64,000 bases of DNA from JANQJA01 sp965267485. Its GTDB lineage: Bacteria > Pseudomonadota > Gammaproteobacteria > Pseudomonadales > Azotimanducaceae. The DNA lies in NCBI GenBank assembly GCA_965267485.1, contig OZ254080.1:2852001-2916000 (forward strand), written 5' to 3'. Numbering within the stretch: the stretch's first letter is position 1; the number at the start of each line of letters is the position of its first letter. Position numbers and translations under genes: made by a program. The notes under the pieces were generated by a model. It searched no databases. It was not told where the DNA came from and saw only the letters and a program-made list of their open reading frames with translations. This document shows positions 1 to 8,619 of this stretch, in pieces.

Positions 1-2
1 TA

Positions 3-866
3 CTCGCGAGCGGCGGATTCGAGGCGAACGCCGAGTGGCGCACGCGCTACCTCGGCCCGGGGTGGGAACTCGCGAAAGTGCGTGGCACACGCTACAACAC
101 CGGCGACGGCATTCGCATGGCCATGGATATCGGTGCCGTGCCCCACGGCAACTGGTCCGGCTGTCACGCCGTCGGCTGGGACCGGAATGCGCCGGATTTC
201 GGAGACCTCGACGTTGGCGACGGCTTCCAGAAACACTCCTATCCCCTCGGCATCCTCGTTAACGCCAACGGCGAACGCTTCGTCGATGAGGGCGCCGACT
301 TCCGCAACTACACTTACGCGAAATACGGCCGCGAAATCCTCAACCAGCCCCAGCAATTCGCCTGGCAGGTCTTCGACAGCAAGGTTACGTCCCTGCTTCG
401 CGACGAATATCGCATCCGGGAGGTCACCAGAGTCGAAGCCGACACCGTCGAGGCGCTCTCGACCAAACTCGAAGGCGTCGATGCCGCACGCTTCGTCCGG
501 ACTGTGTCCGACTTCAACGCGGCCGTCGACACGTCGGTGCCGTTCAATCCTGCGGTGAAAGACGGCCGGGCCGCACGCGGGCTCGCTGTCGAAAAGAGCA
601 ACTGGGCCAACCCGCTGGATACGCCGCCCTACGTCGCCTTCCAGACGACCTGCGGCATCACCTTCACCTTCGGTGGTTTGCGTATCGACGAGCAAGCGCG
701 TGTGATCGATGACGACCAGCAGCCGATTCCGGGGCTGTTCGCGGCCGGTGAACTCGTGGGCGGGTTGTTTTACTTCAACTATCCGGGGGGCACCGGCCTG
801 ACATCCGGCGCCGTCTTCGGCAAGATCGCGGGTGATTCGGCGGCAAGGTTCGCGGCCAATCGCTAG
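3..866 (+). CDS. TcuA-like FAD-dependent dehydrogenase, C-terminal part
   Basis: The reading frame is open from the left edge, so the N-terminus and the FAD-binding Rossmann motif lie outside the window. The visible 287 residues match the C-terminal half of the succinate dehydrogenase/fumarate reductase flavoprotein family, and most resemble tricarballylate dehydrogenase TcuA: a short LASGGF start, a capping-domain region with the TRYNTGDGIRMA segment, and the closing GELVGGLFYFNYPGGTGL stretch followed by SGAVFGKIAG, which contacts FAD. Family members oxidise or reduce dicarboxylate or tricarboxylate-like substrates in the cytoplasm. The substrate here is an inference, since many TcuA-like proteins act on other compounds. 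The stop is followed at once by a hairpin and a convergent MFS gene. Confidence 0.75.
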   Translation, partial: LASGGFEANAEWRTRYLGPGWELAKVRGTRYNTGDGIRMAMDIGAVPHGNWSGCHAVGWDRNAPDFGDLDVGDGFQKHSYPLGILVNANGERFVDEGADFRNYTYAKYGREILNQPQQFAWQVFDSKVTSLLRDEYRIREVTRVEADTVEALSTKLEGVDAARFVRTVSDFNAAVDTSVPFNPAVKDGRAARGLAVEKSNWANPLDTPPYVAFQTTCGITFTFGGLRIDEQARVIDDDQQPIPGLFAAGELVGGLFYFNYPGGTGLTSGAVFGKIAGDSAARFAANR

Positions 867-876
867 CCCACGTGCC

Positions 877-895
877 GAAGGACCTGAGGTCCTTC
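877..895. terminator. Hairpin between convergent genes
   Basis: A perfect inverted repeat with 9-bp arms (GAAGGACCT / AGGTCCTTC) around a single G lies 11 bases after the TcuA-like stop and 29 bases before the stop of the convergent MFS gene. There is no T run on either strand, so a terminator role is inferred from position and symmetry. It may also be part of a dispersed repeat, because similar CTGAGG-containing sequence occurs near 7355 and 10050. Confidence 0.4.
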
Positions 896-923
896 GCTGA
901 CGCTCAAGGCGAGGGTGCGCCAC

Positions 924-2264
924 TCAGGGCGAGGTAGGGCCCGGATCAGTGCGATACCCGCGATCGATCTTGCGGATTGCGGGATTGAGCAGCCCCAGCA
1001 GAATCGTCACCAGCGCCAGAATGCCCGCGCTGATCGCCAGTGCGGTATCGATGCCGTAGTGCTCGGCGATGTAGCCGACGGGAATGACGCCGATCGGCAT
1101 CAGGCCGAAGGTCATCATCATGATCGAGTTGACGCGACCGCGCATATGCTGATCCACCGACAACTGCACGAGGCTCATGTTCATCGCCATATACATTGAA
1201 CTGAAGATGCCGACGACCGCCACCGACACCAATGCCACCGGTACCGACGTCGTCAGCGAGAAGAGCGCCATGAAGAAAGCCCACACCATCGAGATGCCGA
1301 GCAACCAGTAACCCTTGCGGCGCAGTTCACCAAGGCGGGCCAGCACGAGACTGCCAAGCAGCGCGCCGCCGCCATTGGCTGCCATCAGCAGACCGAGCTC
1401 GTCCGGGCCACCGCTCAATATGTCGTGGTTGAATGCGGGCATCAGAAACTGGATCGGCATGCCGAACAGCATTGGCAGAAAGGACATCAGCAGCAGCCCG
1501 AAAATCAGCGGTGACGTCCACATGTACGCGAGTCCCTCACGGATATCCGAGAAAACCCCTCGCTTCTCGGTCATCAATGACTGGCCCTTGTAGTTCATCA
1601 TGCCGAGCGTCAGGACCGACACCAGGTAAAGCACGGCAATGATGTAGTAGACGACGCCTACCCCGAATGTGCTTGTGGTGTCGCCGTGGGCGACGACGGC
1701 AATAATCCCGCCGGCAAGGGCGGGCCCCAGCACCCGAGACAGATTCATGCTCGCCGTCGACAGCGCCATCGCATTGAACAGCGCATGCTCGCCCACGATC
1801 TCGGGGATGACGGATTGGCGCGACGGCATGCTCAGGGACAGCACCGTGCCGTTGAAGAGCCCGAAGTAGATGAAGTGCATGAACTCCACTTCTCCGGTAA
1901 TCACGATCGTCGCCATGATCAGGGTCGCCAGGAAGTTGAGCAGTTGCGCAACCATCATCACCCGCTTCTTCTGCAGGCGATCGGCAATGACACCGCCGAA
2001 GAGTGAGAACATGAACGAGGGCAACGCGAATGACAGCAACGTCCAGGTCAGCATCAGCGGCGAGTTGGTCATCGCATAGATGAGCCAGCCCCGCGCGACC
2101 ATCTGCATCTGCATGGCGAACTGTGCGCCGAGGTTACCGACCCACAGATAGCGGAAGTCACGGTTTTCGAGCGCGTCGAACATCCCTTCGGTAAAGAACA
2201 GGCCAGGACGTTGCTGGGGACCTTGGCCGGGCTCTTCCGGAGGGCGACTCGCTACTTGGGACAT
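924..2264 (-). CDS. MFS transporter (EntS-like, MFS_3)
   Basis: A protein of about 446 residues with alternating hydrophobic segments expected to form 12 transmembrane helices. After a short Pro/Gln-rich cytoplasmic tail it begins with FRYLWVGNLGAQFAMQMQMVARGWLIY, the helix-1 signature of the MFS_3 (enterobactin exporter EntS-like) group, followed by GGVIADRLQKKRV in the loop between helices 2 and 3, the usual MFS motif A position. The group exports siderophores, macrolides or other small molecules from the cytoplasm. The ATG at 2264 is preferred; a GTG at 2285 would add seven residues. The gene lies 55 bases after the NTF2-like gene on the same strand, so co-transcription is likely. The substrate cannot be told. 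Confidence 0.8.
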   Translation of the reverse strand: MSQVASRPPEEPGQGPQQRPGLFFTEGMFDALENRDFRYLWVGNLGAQFAMQMQMVARGWLIYAMTNSPLMLTWTLLSFALPSFMFSLFGGVIADRLQKKRVMMVAQLLNFLATLIMATIVITGEVEFMHFIYFGLFNGTVLSLSMPSRQSVIPEIVGEHALFNAMALSTASMNLSRVLGPALAGGIIAVVAHGDTTSTFGVGVVYYIIAVLYLVSVLTLGMMNYKGQSLMTEKRGVFSDIREGLAYMWTSPLIFGLLLMSFLPMLFGMPIQFLMPAFNHDILSGGPDELGLLMAANGGGALLGSLVLARLGELRRKGYWLLGISMVWAFFMALFSLTTSVPVALVSVAVVGIFSSMYMAMNMSLVQLSVDQHMRGRVNSIMMMTFGLMPIGVIPVGYIAEHYGIDTALAISAGILALVTILLGLLNPAIRKIDRGYRTDPGPTSP

Positions 2265-2319
2265 CTCTGGAGTATAGCACCGCACCCTGTTGGCGCGGCG
2301 CTTTCCGATTACCGGTCTG

Positions 2320-2718
2320 CTACTGCGGCCTTGGGGGTGCGCCGACCTCAGGCGGTTCGATGCACTGGCTCGCCTGATGATGGAAAATTTTCGGCTCGCC
2401 GTCCTCGATCACAAAGTTGTTGGTCGCGGTCAGCCAGCCCTGGGGAAGCTGCTCGTAGCAGAGTACCGAGAAGATGTCCTGCTGATAGAGCACGAAGGGC
2501 TCATGGCACTGGATTTCGGGCGCGCCCTCCTCATTGCCGAGAATATCCCGCCAGCTCTGCAGAATGGCGTTGCGGTCGGTCAGCGGACGCCAGCCCGGGT
2601 GGATACAGGCCGGCGGCGTGTGGCGAGCCCAGAGTCGCTCCATCGCCTCGACATCCCGCGAATTGATCGCGATGTAGAAGGCCTCGTTGGCAAACAGGAT
2701 GACATTGGGGTCGATCAT
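2320..2718 (-). CDS. SnoaL/NTF2-like fold protein
   Basis: A 132-residue cytoplasmic protein of the SnoaL_3/NTF2-like superfamily. It shows the opening helix with NEAFYIAINSRDVEAMERLWA, then the typical short region with HPGW and a helix reading NAILQSWRDIL, then strands ending in FVIEDGEPKIFHHQAS. These proteins form a cone-shaped alpha-beta fold with a pocket. Some members are isomerases or cyclases, many have no known activity, and this one cannot be assigned a reaction. The ATG at 2718 gives the family length; an upstream frame to 2883 would run into the divergent peptidase gene. It shares a 67-base divergent promoter region with the C15 peptidase and probably leads the MFS gene downstream. 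Confidence 0.7.
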   Translation of the reverse strand: MIDPNVILFANEAFYIAINSRDVEAMERLWARHTPPACIHPGWRPLTDRNAILQSWRDILGNEEGAPEIQCHEPFVLYQQDIFSVLCYEQLPQGWLTATNNFVIEDGEPKIFHHQASQCIEPPEVGAPPRPQ

Positions 2719-2785
2719 GGCGCCATAGTAACAGGGCCGCCGGTCACGCGTTGATTTACCGATGGGCGGGTGCTTCAATCGCGCC

Positions 2786-3403
2786 ATGTCATCCACCCTC
2801 GTCACCGGTTTCACTCCGTTCGACGGCCGGACCGTCAATGCCTCGTGGATCGCGGCCCGCTCACTCGCTGGCCAGGCACGCACACTCGAGGTGCCGGTCG
2901 TCTGGGGCGCACCGCTGGCGCAACTTGCCCCGATCTGCGATCAGGATTGCCCGACCACCATCATTGCGCTCGGCGAGGGGCGCCCGGGATGGTTCGACGT
3001 CGAAACCGTGGCGCGAAATGCCCGGGCTGATCGTGTCGACAACAACAATGCGCGGCCGGATCCGGTCCGCATTCTCGACAGCGGCGCCGACACGGTCAGC
3101 GCCTCCATCGATGCCCGTCGGCTGCAGTCCACACTGCTCGCTGCGGGTTATCCAACGCGGATATCAGGAGACGCCGGTGCGTTCCTCTGTGAAGAGATGC
3201 TGTACACGCTCGAGTATCTTCGCCAATCGCACAAGGTGCTCGAGACCGTCACCTTTGTTCACCTGCCACCCTACGGTACACCCGTCAGCGTTGGCGGACG
3301 CTCGCGGCGATGCGACGACGCGTTGCTCTCATCCTTCGCAGCCACGGTGCTGAATGCGGTGACGAGCGCTGCGCCGCTGGCGCAAAACGTGGATAATGCC
3401 TGA
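2786..3403 (+). CDS. Pyroglutamyl-peptidase I-like (C15) peptidase
   Basis: A 205-residue cysteine peptidase of family C15, which removes N-terminal pyroglutamate from peptides in the cytoplasm. The start has the family signature VTGFTPFDG at residues 6-14. The catalytic triad is visible: Glu73 in the FDVETVARN segment, Cys135 in GDAGAFLCE and His159 in TFVHLP. Length fits the family (about 200-215). Several positions around the substrate pocket differ from classical Pcp proteins (for example the ARADRVDNN segment), so activity on pyroglutamate is likely but not certain. The ATG at 2786 is chosen because the family motif starts right after it. The zinc-ribbon gene follows after 28 bases. Confidence 0.82.
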   Translation: MSSTLVTGFTPFDGRTVNASWIAARSLAGQARTLEVPVVWGAPLAQLAPICDQDCPTTIIALGEGRPGWFDVETVARNARADRVDNNNARPDPVRILDSGADTVSASIDARRLQSTLLAAGYPTRISGDAGAFLCEEMLYTLEYLRQSHKVLETVTFVHLPPYGTPVSVGGRSRRCDDALLSSFAATVLNAVTSAAPLAQNVDNA

Positions 3404-3431
3404 AACAATAACGAGGTCCCCGGAGAATCCG

Positions 3432-3827
3432 ATGCAGTGCCCCAAATGCAATTCGAGTATGGAAGAGAAGACCCTCAGCACCCTGCAGGGGGGTGTCACC
3501 GTCGACCGCTGCTCTGGCTGTCACGGCATCTGGTTCGACATGGGCGAGGCAGAGGCGCTGCGTGAGAAGTGGATGAGCGAGTATGTCGACAGCGGCGACC
3601 CGGAAGTCGGCAAGCAGCAGAACCAGATCCGCGAAATTGATTGCCCGCGCTGCGGCAAACAGATGGAGCAGCTGAGCGACCCCGTGCAGACCCACATCCA
3701 GTACGAGGCCTGCCCGGAACACGGCATGTATTTCGACGCCGGTGAATTTACCGACTATAAATACGAGACACTGATGGATATCTTCCGCGACTTCATCTTC
3801 ATGGTCAGGAACCGCAGCGGCAGCTAA
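3432..3827 (+). CDS. TFIIB-type zinc-ribbon protein
   Basis: A 131-residue protein with two zinc ribbons. The first has CPKC at residues 3-6 and CSGC further on within VDRCSGCHGIWFD, the zf-TFIIB (PF13453) signature. The second has CPRC near the middle and a CPEHG motif where one ligand is His. Between and after them are charged helices. Such proteins are widespread in proteobacteria and their role is unknown; a nucleic-acid or protein-binding role is only inference. The ATG at 3432 is selected because a GGAG element precedes it at 3422-3425 and because CPKC then falls at the N-terminus, as is usual for this family. It follows the C15 peptidase closely and may be co-transcribed. Confidence 0.75.
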   Translation: MQCPKCNSSMEEKTLSTLQGGVTVDRCSGCHGIWFDMGEAEALREKWMSEYVDSGDPEVGKQQNQIREIDCPRCGKQMEQLSDPVQTHIQYEACPEHGMYFDAGEFTDYKYETLMDIFRDFIFMVRNRSGS

Positions 3828-3845
3828 CGATCGCTCAGGGGCTCC

Positions 3846-4598
3846 CTAGTGGGCGCCACCGTCCACGGCAAGGATGGCGCCTGTCGTGAAACTCGCCGCA
3901 TCACTCGCCAGATACAACGCCGCCCCAACGATTTCGTCGGGGCGACCGCCCCGCTGAAGCGGGATCGTCTGCTTCGCTCGCTGCTCGAAAGCCTCCATAT
4001 CCCATGCCTTCGAGATGTCGGTGAGAAAAGGCCCTGCCATGATGCAGTTGACCCTGACTTTCGGCCCCAGTGAATAGGCGAACGATCGCGTGATGGCATT
4101 CAACCCGGCCTTGGCCGCGCCGTAGGGCTCAGCGTTCGGGCTTGCTGTCACGGATGCGGTCGAACTGATATTGATGATCGCACCGCCGTCACGCTCGACC
4201 ATCAGTTTGCCGACCTTCGCGCTCAGCCGGAACGGCCCCTTGAGATTGACGCCGATCACCTTGTCGAAGAGATCTTCGGTGACCTGGTCGAGCGACGGAT
4301 ACAGCGGCGACATCCCCGCATTGTTCACCAGCACATCGATACGGCCGAAGTGTTCCATGACCTTGTCGACGGTCGCATCGAGCTCGTCCCAGTGGCCGAC
4401 GTGGGCCGCCAGCGGGAGTGCGCGCACGCCCAGTGCTTCGACTTCCCGTGCCGCTTCTTCACAGGATTCCAGCTTGCGGCTGACGATGGCGACGTTGGCA
4501 CCCTGCGCTGCGAAGCCGAGTGCCATCTCGCGACCGAGCCCGCGACTGCCGCCGGTTATCATGACGACGCGGCCTTCCATATTGTAGATCTTGTCCAT
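3846..4598 (-). CDS. SDR family oxidoreductase
   Basis: A 250-residue classical short-chain dehydrogenase/reductase. It has the nucleotide-binding motif TGGSRGLG at 15-22, the NNAG motif at 92-95, and the active site with Ser146, Tyr159 and Lys163 (PYGAAKAGLN). The Arg after the first glycine-rich turn and the SRK at 40-42 suggest NADP(H). The substrate is a carbonyl or hydroxyl compound that the sequence does not identify; the family includes gluconate 5-dehydrogenase and 3-oxoacyl reductases. The ATG at 4598 follows an AGGGAG Shine-Dalgarno element. The gene is divergent from ppc, with 115 bases between them for two promoters. Confidence 0.85.
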   Translation of the reverse strand: MDKIYNMEGRVVMITGGSRGLGREMALGFAAQGANVAIVSRKLESCEEAAREVEALGVRALPLAAHVGHWDELDATVDKVMEHFGRIDVLVNNAGMSPLYPSLDQVTEDLFDKVIGVNLKGPFRLSAKVGKLMVERDGGAIINISSTASVTASPNAEPYGAAKAGLNAITRSFAYSLGPKVRVNCIMAGPFLTDISKAWDMEAFEQRAKQTIPLQRGGRPDEIVGAALYLASDAASFTTGAILAVDGGAH

Positions 4599-4713
4599 GG
4601 GCACTCCCTGATTGAATCGTGTTATTGAATCGCATTGACCGCGGCATTGTAGCAACGGCCCGACAATGGCGCCGTCAAATTGACTTCTGGCGATGAAAGC
4701 GTAACGTGCCGCT

Positions 4714-7350
4714 ATGGACGAACTCATCTCGAAACGCTTGCGACATCGCGTCAGGGTGCTGGGCGAACTGCTCGGCGAAACCATGACTGACCACCACGGT
4801 GAGGCGTTCCTGCACAAGGTCGAAGAGATCCGTCAGCTTGCCAAGGAGCGACGCCAGTCGCAGGAGCCGGACAAGACAAAAGACCAGGCACTGCTGTCGG
4901 TACTCAAGTCGCTGGACGATGAGTACCTCGTCTCTGTCGCCCGCGCGTTCAACCAGTTCCTGAATCTCGCCAACATTGCCGAACAGGCGGAGTCGGCCGC
5001 TGAACGGACCACACCGTTCCCGGATGCGTCGGCCCTTGAAGCGCTCTTTGATCGTATCCTGGGCGACGAGTCGATCCCCGCTGACATGCTGGCTGCGACA
5101 GTCATGAAGATGAACTGCGAGCTGGTGCTGACCGCACACCCGACGGAGATCACCCGGCGGACGCTGATCCAAAAGTACAATCGGATCGCCGCCCAGCTCG
5201 ACCGCGTCAGCGAGCAGCAGAAGCTGCACCCGGAGGATCGCCGTGAGCTCGAACGGCTGATCGCCGAGGTGTGGTTCACCGACGAAATCCGCACCGAGCG
5301 GCCCACGCCCCAGGACGAGGCCAAGTGGGGCTATGCCGTCATCGAACACTCCTTCTGGACTGCGATCCCCAAAGTCTGGGAGGGCCTCGAGCGCCTTCTG
5401 CTAGAACGCACCGGCAAACAGCTGCCGCTGAGCGCCGCACCGATCACGATCGCCTCGTGGATGGGCGGCGACCGCGACGGCAACCCGAATGTCACCGCTG
5501 CCGTGACCGACGAGGTTGTCAGGCTCGCGCGCTGGATGGCCGCCGATCTCTACATCCGCGACATCGAGGAACTGTTGGCGCAGCTCTCGATGACGCACTG
5601 TACCGATGCGGTGCTTGAACTCTGCGGTGAGCCGACCCACGAACCCTACCGACACATCCTGCGCAATCTTCGTGAGCGACTTAACCGCACGCGCGAGTGG
5701 GCATCGACCTTCGATCCACCAACGCCAGATTTGATTCTCAAGCGCTCTGACCTGTTCGACCCATTGCACACCTGCTACGAGTCGCTGCAGGCATGCGGCA
5801 TGGGCATCATCGCCGAGGGGTTGCTCAAGAAGACGCTGATCCGGGTCGCCACATTCGGTGTGACGCTTGTCGAACTCGACATTCGCCAATCGGCAGACCG
5901 GCACGAAGACGTGCTCGATGCATTGACGCAGTATCTGGAAATCGGCAGCTACCGGGAGTGGTCGGAGTCGGCCAGACAGGATTTTCTGGTGGAGGAACTC
6001 GAGACGAAGCGTCCGCTGATTCCCGACAACTGGAGGCCCGAACCCGACATCGAGGAAACGCTGAAGACCTTCAGGCTGATCGCGGAGCAGAACGCAGAAG
6101 GCATCGCAAGCTATGTCATTTCGATGGCGCGGAATCCTTCCGACGTTCTCGCGGTCGTGCTGCTGCTCCGCAAGTCCGGTCTGGTGCGCAAACTGCCGAT
6201 CGTCCCGCTGTTCGAAACGCTGAATGATCTCGAGAACGCGGCCTGGACACTCGAGCGGCTACTCCGCATTCCCTGGTACACCAACTACATCGAAGGGTAC
6301 CAGCAGGTCATGATCGGCTATTCGGACTCGGCGAAGGATGCCGGCCAGATGGCGGCCGCGTGGGCGCAGTACCGCGCGCAGGAAGACCTCGTGACCATCT
6401 CCGAAAAATACGATACGCGCCTTACACTCTTTCACGGCCGCGGCGGTACGCCGGGCCGCGGCGGCGGCCCCGCGCATTCGGCCATCCTCTCGCAGCCACC
6501 GGGCTCGGTGAAGGGCAGCATGCGCGTGACCGAACAGGGCGAGATGATCCGCTTCAAGTACGGCTCGGAGGCGCTCGCGATCACCAACATCGATCTCGTG
6601 TTGAGTGCGGTGATCGAAGCAACGCTCATTCCGCCGGCCAAGCCAAGCGAAAGCTGGCGGCGCACGATGGACAGCCTCGCCGAGGTGGCGCGGGAGAGCT
6701 ATCGTGAAGTCGTTCGGGATGACCCGTTCTTCATCGACTACTTCCTGCAGGGAACCCCGGAGAACGAACTCGCGAAACTCGCGCTCGGCAGCCGGCCGGC
6801 CAAACGCAAGGAGACCGGTGACACCAGCAAGACCATTGACGAACTTCGCGCGATTCCCTGGGTCTTCGCCTGGACGCAGAAACGCCTGATGCTGCCTGCC
6901 TGGCTCGGTACCGATGCCGCGTTCGAGCGTCACCTTTCCGGGCGGGATCTGCATGTGCTGAAGGAAATGGTCGCCGACTGGCCGTTCTTTCAGACGCAGC
7001 TCGACATGCTCGAGATGGTACTGTCGAAAGCCGACACGGATATCGCCGCCGAGTATGACGCCGTGCTGGTAGATCCCGATCTCAGCGACTTCGCCGAGCG
7101 CTTCCGGGAACGCATGAACAACCTCGTTGCGATCGTGAACAAGCTCAAGGGCCAGACGGCGCTGCTGGAACACGCGCCGGAAATCAGGCAGTCAATCGAC
7201 CTCCGCAACCCCTACACCGATCCGCTGCAATTCCTGCAGATCGAGTTGCTTCGGCGCAGCCGAAACGAGGCCAGTGCCAACGAGCAGGTCGACAAGGCAT
7301 TGCTCGTCACCATCGCCGGCATCGCAGCCTCCATGCGCAACACCGGCTAG
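4714..7350 (+). CDS. ppc: Phosphoenolpyruvate carboxylase
   Basis: An 878-residue protein, the usual bacterial length. It adds bicarbonate to phosphoenolpyruvate to give oxaloacetate and phosphate, refilling the TCA cycle in the cytoplasm. The catalytic His142 lies in LTAHPTE, the GGDRDGNP motif starts near 251, and the loop FHGRGGTPGRGGGP runs from about 573. The C-terminus ends in MRNTG, the terminal motif typical of the family. No truncation or frameshift is visible. The gene starts with MDELISKRLRHRVR, like other gammaproteobacterial enzymes. It converges with purT, the stops being 16 bases apart, with a 12-bp palindrome in and just beyond the gap. Confidence 0.97.
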   Translation: MDELISKRLRHRVRVLGELLGETMTDHHGEAFLHKVEEIRQLAKERRQSQEPDKTKDQALLSVLKSLDDEYLVSVARAFNQFLNLANIAEQAESAAERTTPFPDASALEALFDRILGDESIPADMLAATVMKMNCELVLTAHPTEITRRTLIQKYNRIAAQLDRVSEQQKLHPEDRRELERLIAEVWFTDEIRTERPTPQDEAKWGYAVIEHSFWTAIPKVWEGLERLLLERTGKQLPLSAAPITIASWMGGDRDGNPNVTAAVTDEVVRLARWMAADLYIRDIEELLAQLSMTHCTDAVLELCGEPTHEPYRHILRNLRERLNRTREWASTFDPPTPDLILKRSDLFDPLHTCYESLQACGMGIIAEGLLKKTLIRVATFGVTLVELDIRQSADRHEDVLDALTQYLEIGSYREWSESARQDFLVEELETKRPLIPDNWRPEPDIEETLKTFRLIAEQNAEGIASYVISMARNPSDVLAVVLLLRKSGLVRKLPIVPLFETLNDLENAAWTLERLLRIPWYTNYIEGYQQVMIGYSDSAKDAGQMAAAWAQYRAQEDLVTISEKYDTRLTLFHGRGGTPGRGGGPAHSAILSQPPGSVKGSMRVTEQGEMIRFKYGSEALAITNIDLVLSAVIEATLIPPAKPSESWRRTMDSLAEVARESYREVVRDDPFFIDYFLQGTPENELAKLALGSRPAKRKETGDTSKTIDELRAIPWVFAWTQKRLMLPAWLGTDAAFERHLSGRDLHVLKEMVADWPFFQTQLDMLEMVLSKADTDIAAEYDAVLVDPDLSDFAERFRERMNNLVAIVNKLKGQTALLEHAPEIRQSIDLRNPYTDPLQFLQIELLRRSRNEASANEQVDKALLVTIAGIAASMRNTG

Positions 7351-7366
7351 CCCTCGTGCTGAGGCC

Positions 7367-8551
7367 TCAGTTGAGGTCGACCTTGATCTGCTCCGCCGCC
7401 CTCGCCGCCTTCGCTCGTGCCTCCTCGACAGACTCTGCCATTGCCAGCACGACACCCATTCGCCGCTCACCGTCCACTTCAGGTTTGCCGAACAAGCGCA
7501 ACTGCGTATCCGGCTCTGCCAGTACGTGCTCGAGTTTGCCGTACCGCACGCTGGTCGACGAACCGGCGACCTTGATGACATGAGATGCGCAGGCGCCATG
7601 CTGACGAACAGGATGGACCGGCAAGCCCAGTATTGCCCGGGCATGCAGTGCAAACTCCGAGAGATCCTGCGAGATCATCGTGACCATGCCGGTGTCATGT
7701 GGCCGGGGCGACACCTCGCTGAAAATCACATCATCGCCGGCAACAAAGAGTTCGACGCCAAACAGCCCATAGCCTCCCAGTGCATCCGTGACTTGCATGG
7801 CGATCTGTTGCGCCTGCCCGATCGCTGCCGCTGACATGGGATGCGGCTGCCAGGACTCCTGATAATCGCCGTCTTCCTGCCGGTGGCCAATCGGTGCGCA
7901 AAACGCGGTGCCGTCCTTGTGGCGAACGGTCAGCAGGGTGATCTCGTAGTCGAACTCAACAAACCCCTCCACGATCACACGCCCCGCGCCGCTTCGGCCG
8001 CCGGACTGCGCATAAGCCCAGCCGTTCGCAACCTCATCCTCCCGCTCGACGAGTGACTGCCCCTTGCCGGAAGAAGACATGACCGGCTTCACGACGCAGG
8101 GCAATCCGATTTCCCGCACGGCCTCGCGGTACTCGGCCTCGGTATCTGCGAACGCATAGGTAGACGTCCTGATGCCCAACTCTTCGGCAACGAGCCGCCT
8201 GATCCCTTCGCGATTCATTGTCAGGCGGGCAGCGCGTGCGGTGGGCACGACGTTGTAGCCATCTTTCTCGAGCGCGACGAGTACGTCGGTCGCCAGCGCC
8301 TCGATCTCGGGAATAATGAAGTCCGGATTCTCGCGTTCGATGATCTCTCGCAGTGCCTGACCATCGAGCATTGAAATGACATGGCTGCGATGGGCCACCT
8401 GCATGGCGGGTGCATTGCGATAGCGATCTACAGCGATGACTTCAACGCCCAGCCGCTGGAGTTCAATCACAACCTCCTTGCCCAACTCACCGGCACCACA
8501 AAGCAACGCCCGGGTTGCGACCTCAGTGTTGGGTGTGCCGATGCTGACCAT
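7367..8551 (-). CDS. purT: Formate-dependent phosphoribosylglycinamide formyltransferase
   Basis: A 394-residue ATP-grasp enzyme. It formylates GAR with formate and ATP in purine synthesis, replacing the folate-dependent PurN route. The N-terminus carries LLCGAGELGKEVVIELQRLG and then AVDRYRNAPAMQVAHRSHV, close to E. coli PurT. The ATP-grasp core includes the VVKPVMSSSGKGQS loop and the metal ligands in the FSEVSPRPHDTGMV segment. The ATG at 8551 gives the family length; a longer frame to 8590 adds 13 residues unlike the family. The MATE gene is 68 bases upstream on the same strand. Confidence 0.95.
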   Translation of the reverse strand: MVSIGTPNTEVATRALLCGAGELGKEVVIELQRLGVEVIAVDRYRNAPAMQVAHRSHVISMLDGQALREIIERENPDFIIPEIEALATDVLVALEKDGYNVVPTARAARLTMNREGIRRLVAEELGIRTSTYAFADTEAEYREAVREIGLPCVVKPVMSSSGKGQSLVEREDEVANGWAYAQSGGRSGAGRVIVEGFVEFDYEITLLTVRHKDGTAFCAPIGHRQEDGDYQESWQPHPMSAAAIGQAQQIAMQVTDALGGYGLFGVELFVAGDDVIFSEVSPRPHDTGMVTMISQDLSEFALHARAILGLPVHPVRQHGACASHVIKVAGSSTSVRYGKLEHVLAEPDTQLRLFGKPEVDGERRMGVVLAMAESVEEARAKAARAAEQIKVDLN

Positions 8552-8619
8552 GCGTGATGCCCTTCTGCCGAAAAGCCCGAAGCGTACCAAACCCCGCTCC
8601 GCAGACCTACCTCACGGTA

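Noticed and set aside
6259..7173. 304-codon minus-strand frame
   Set aside because: Antisense to the well-supported ppc gene, with atypical composition.
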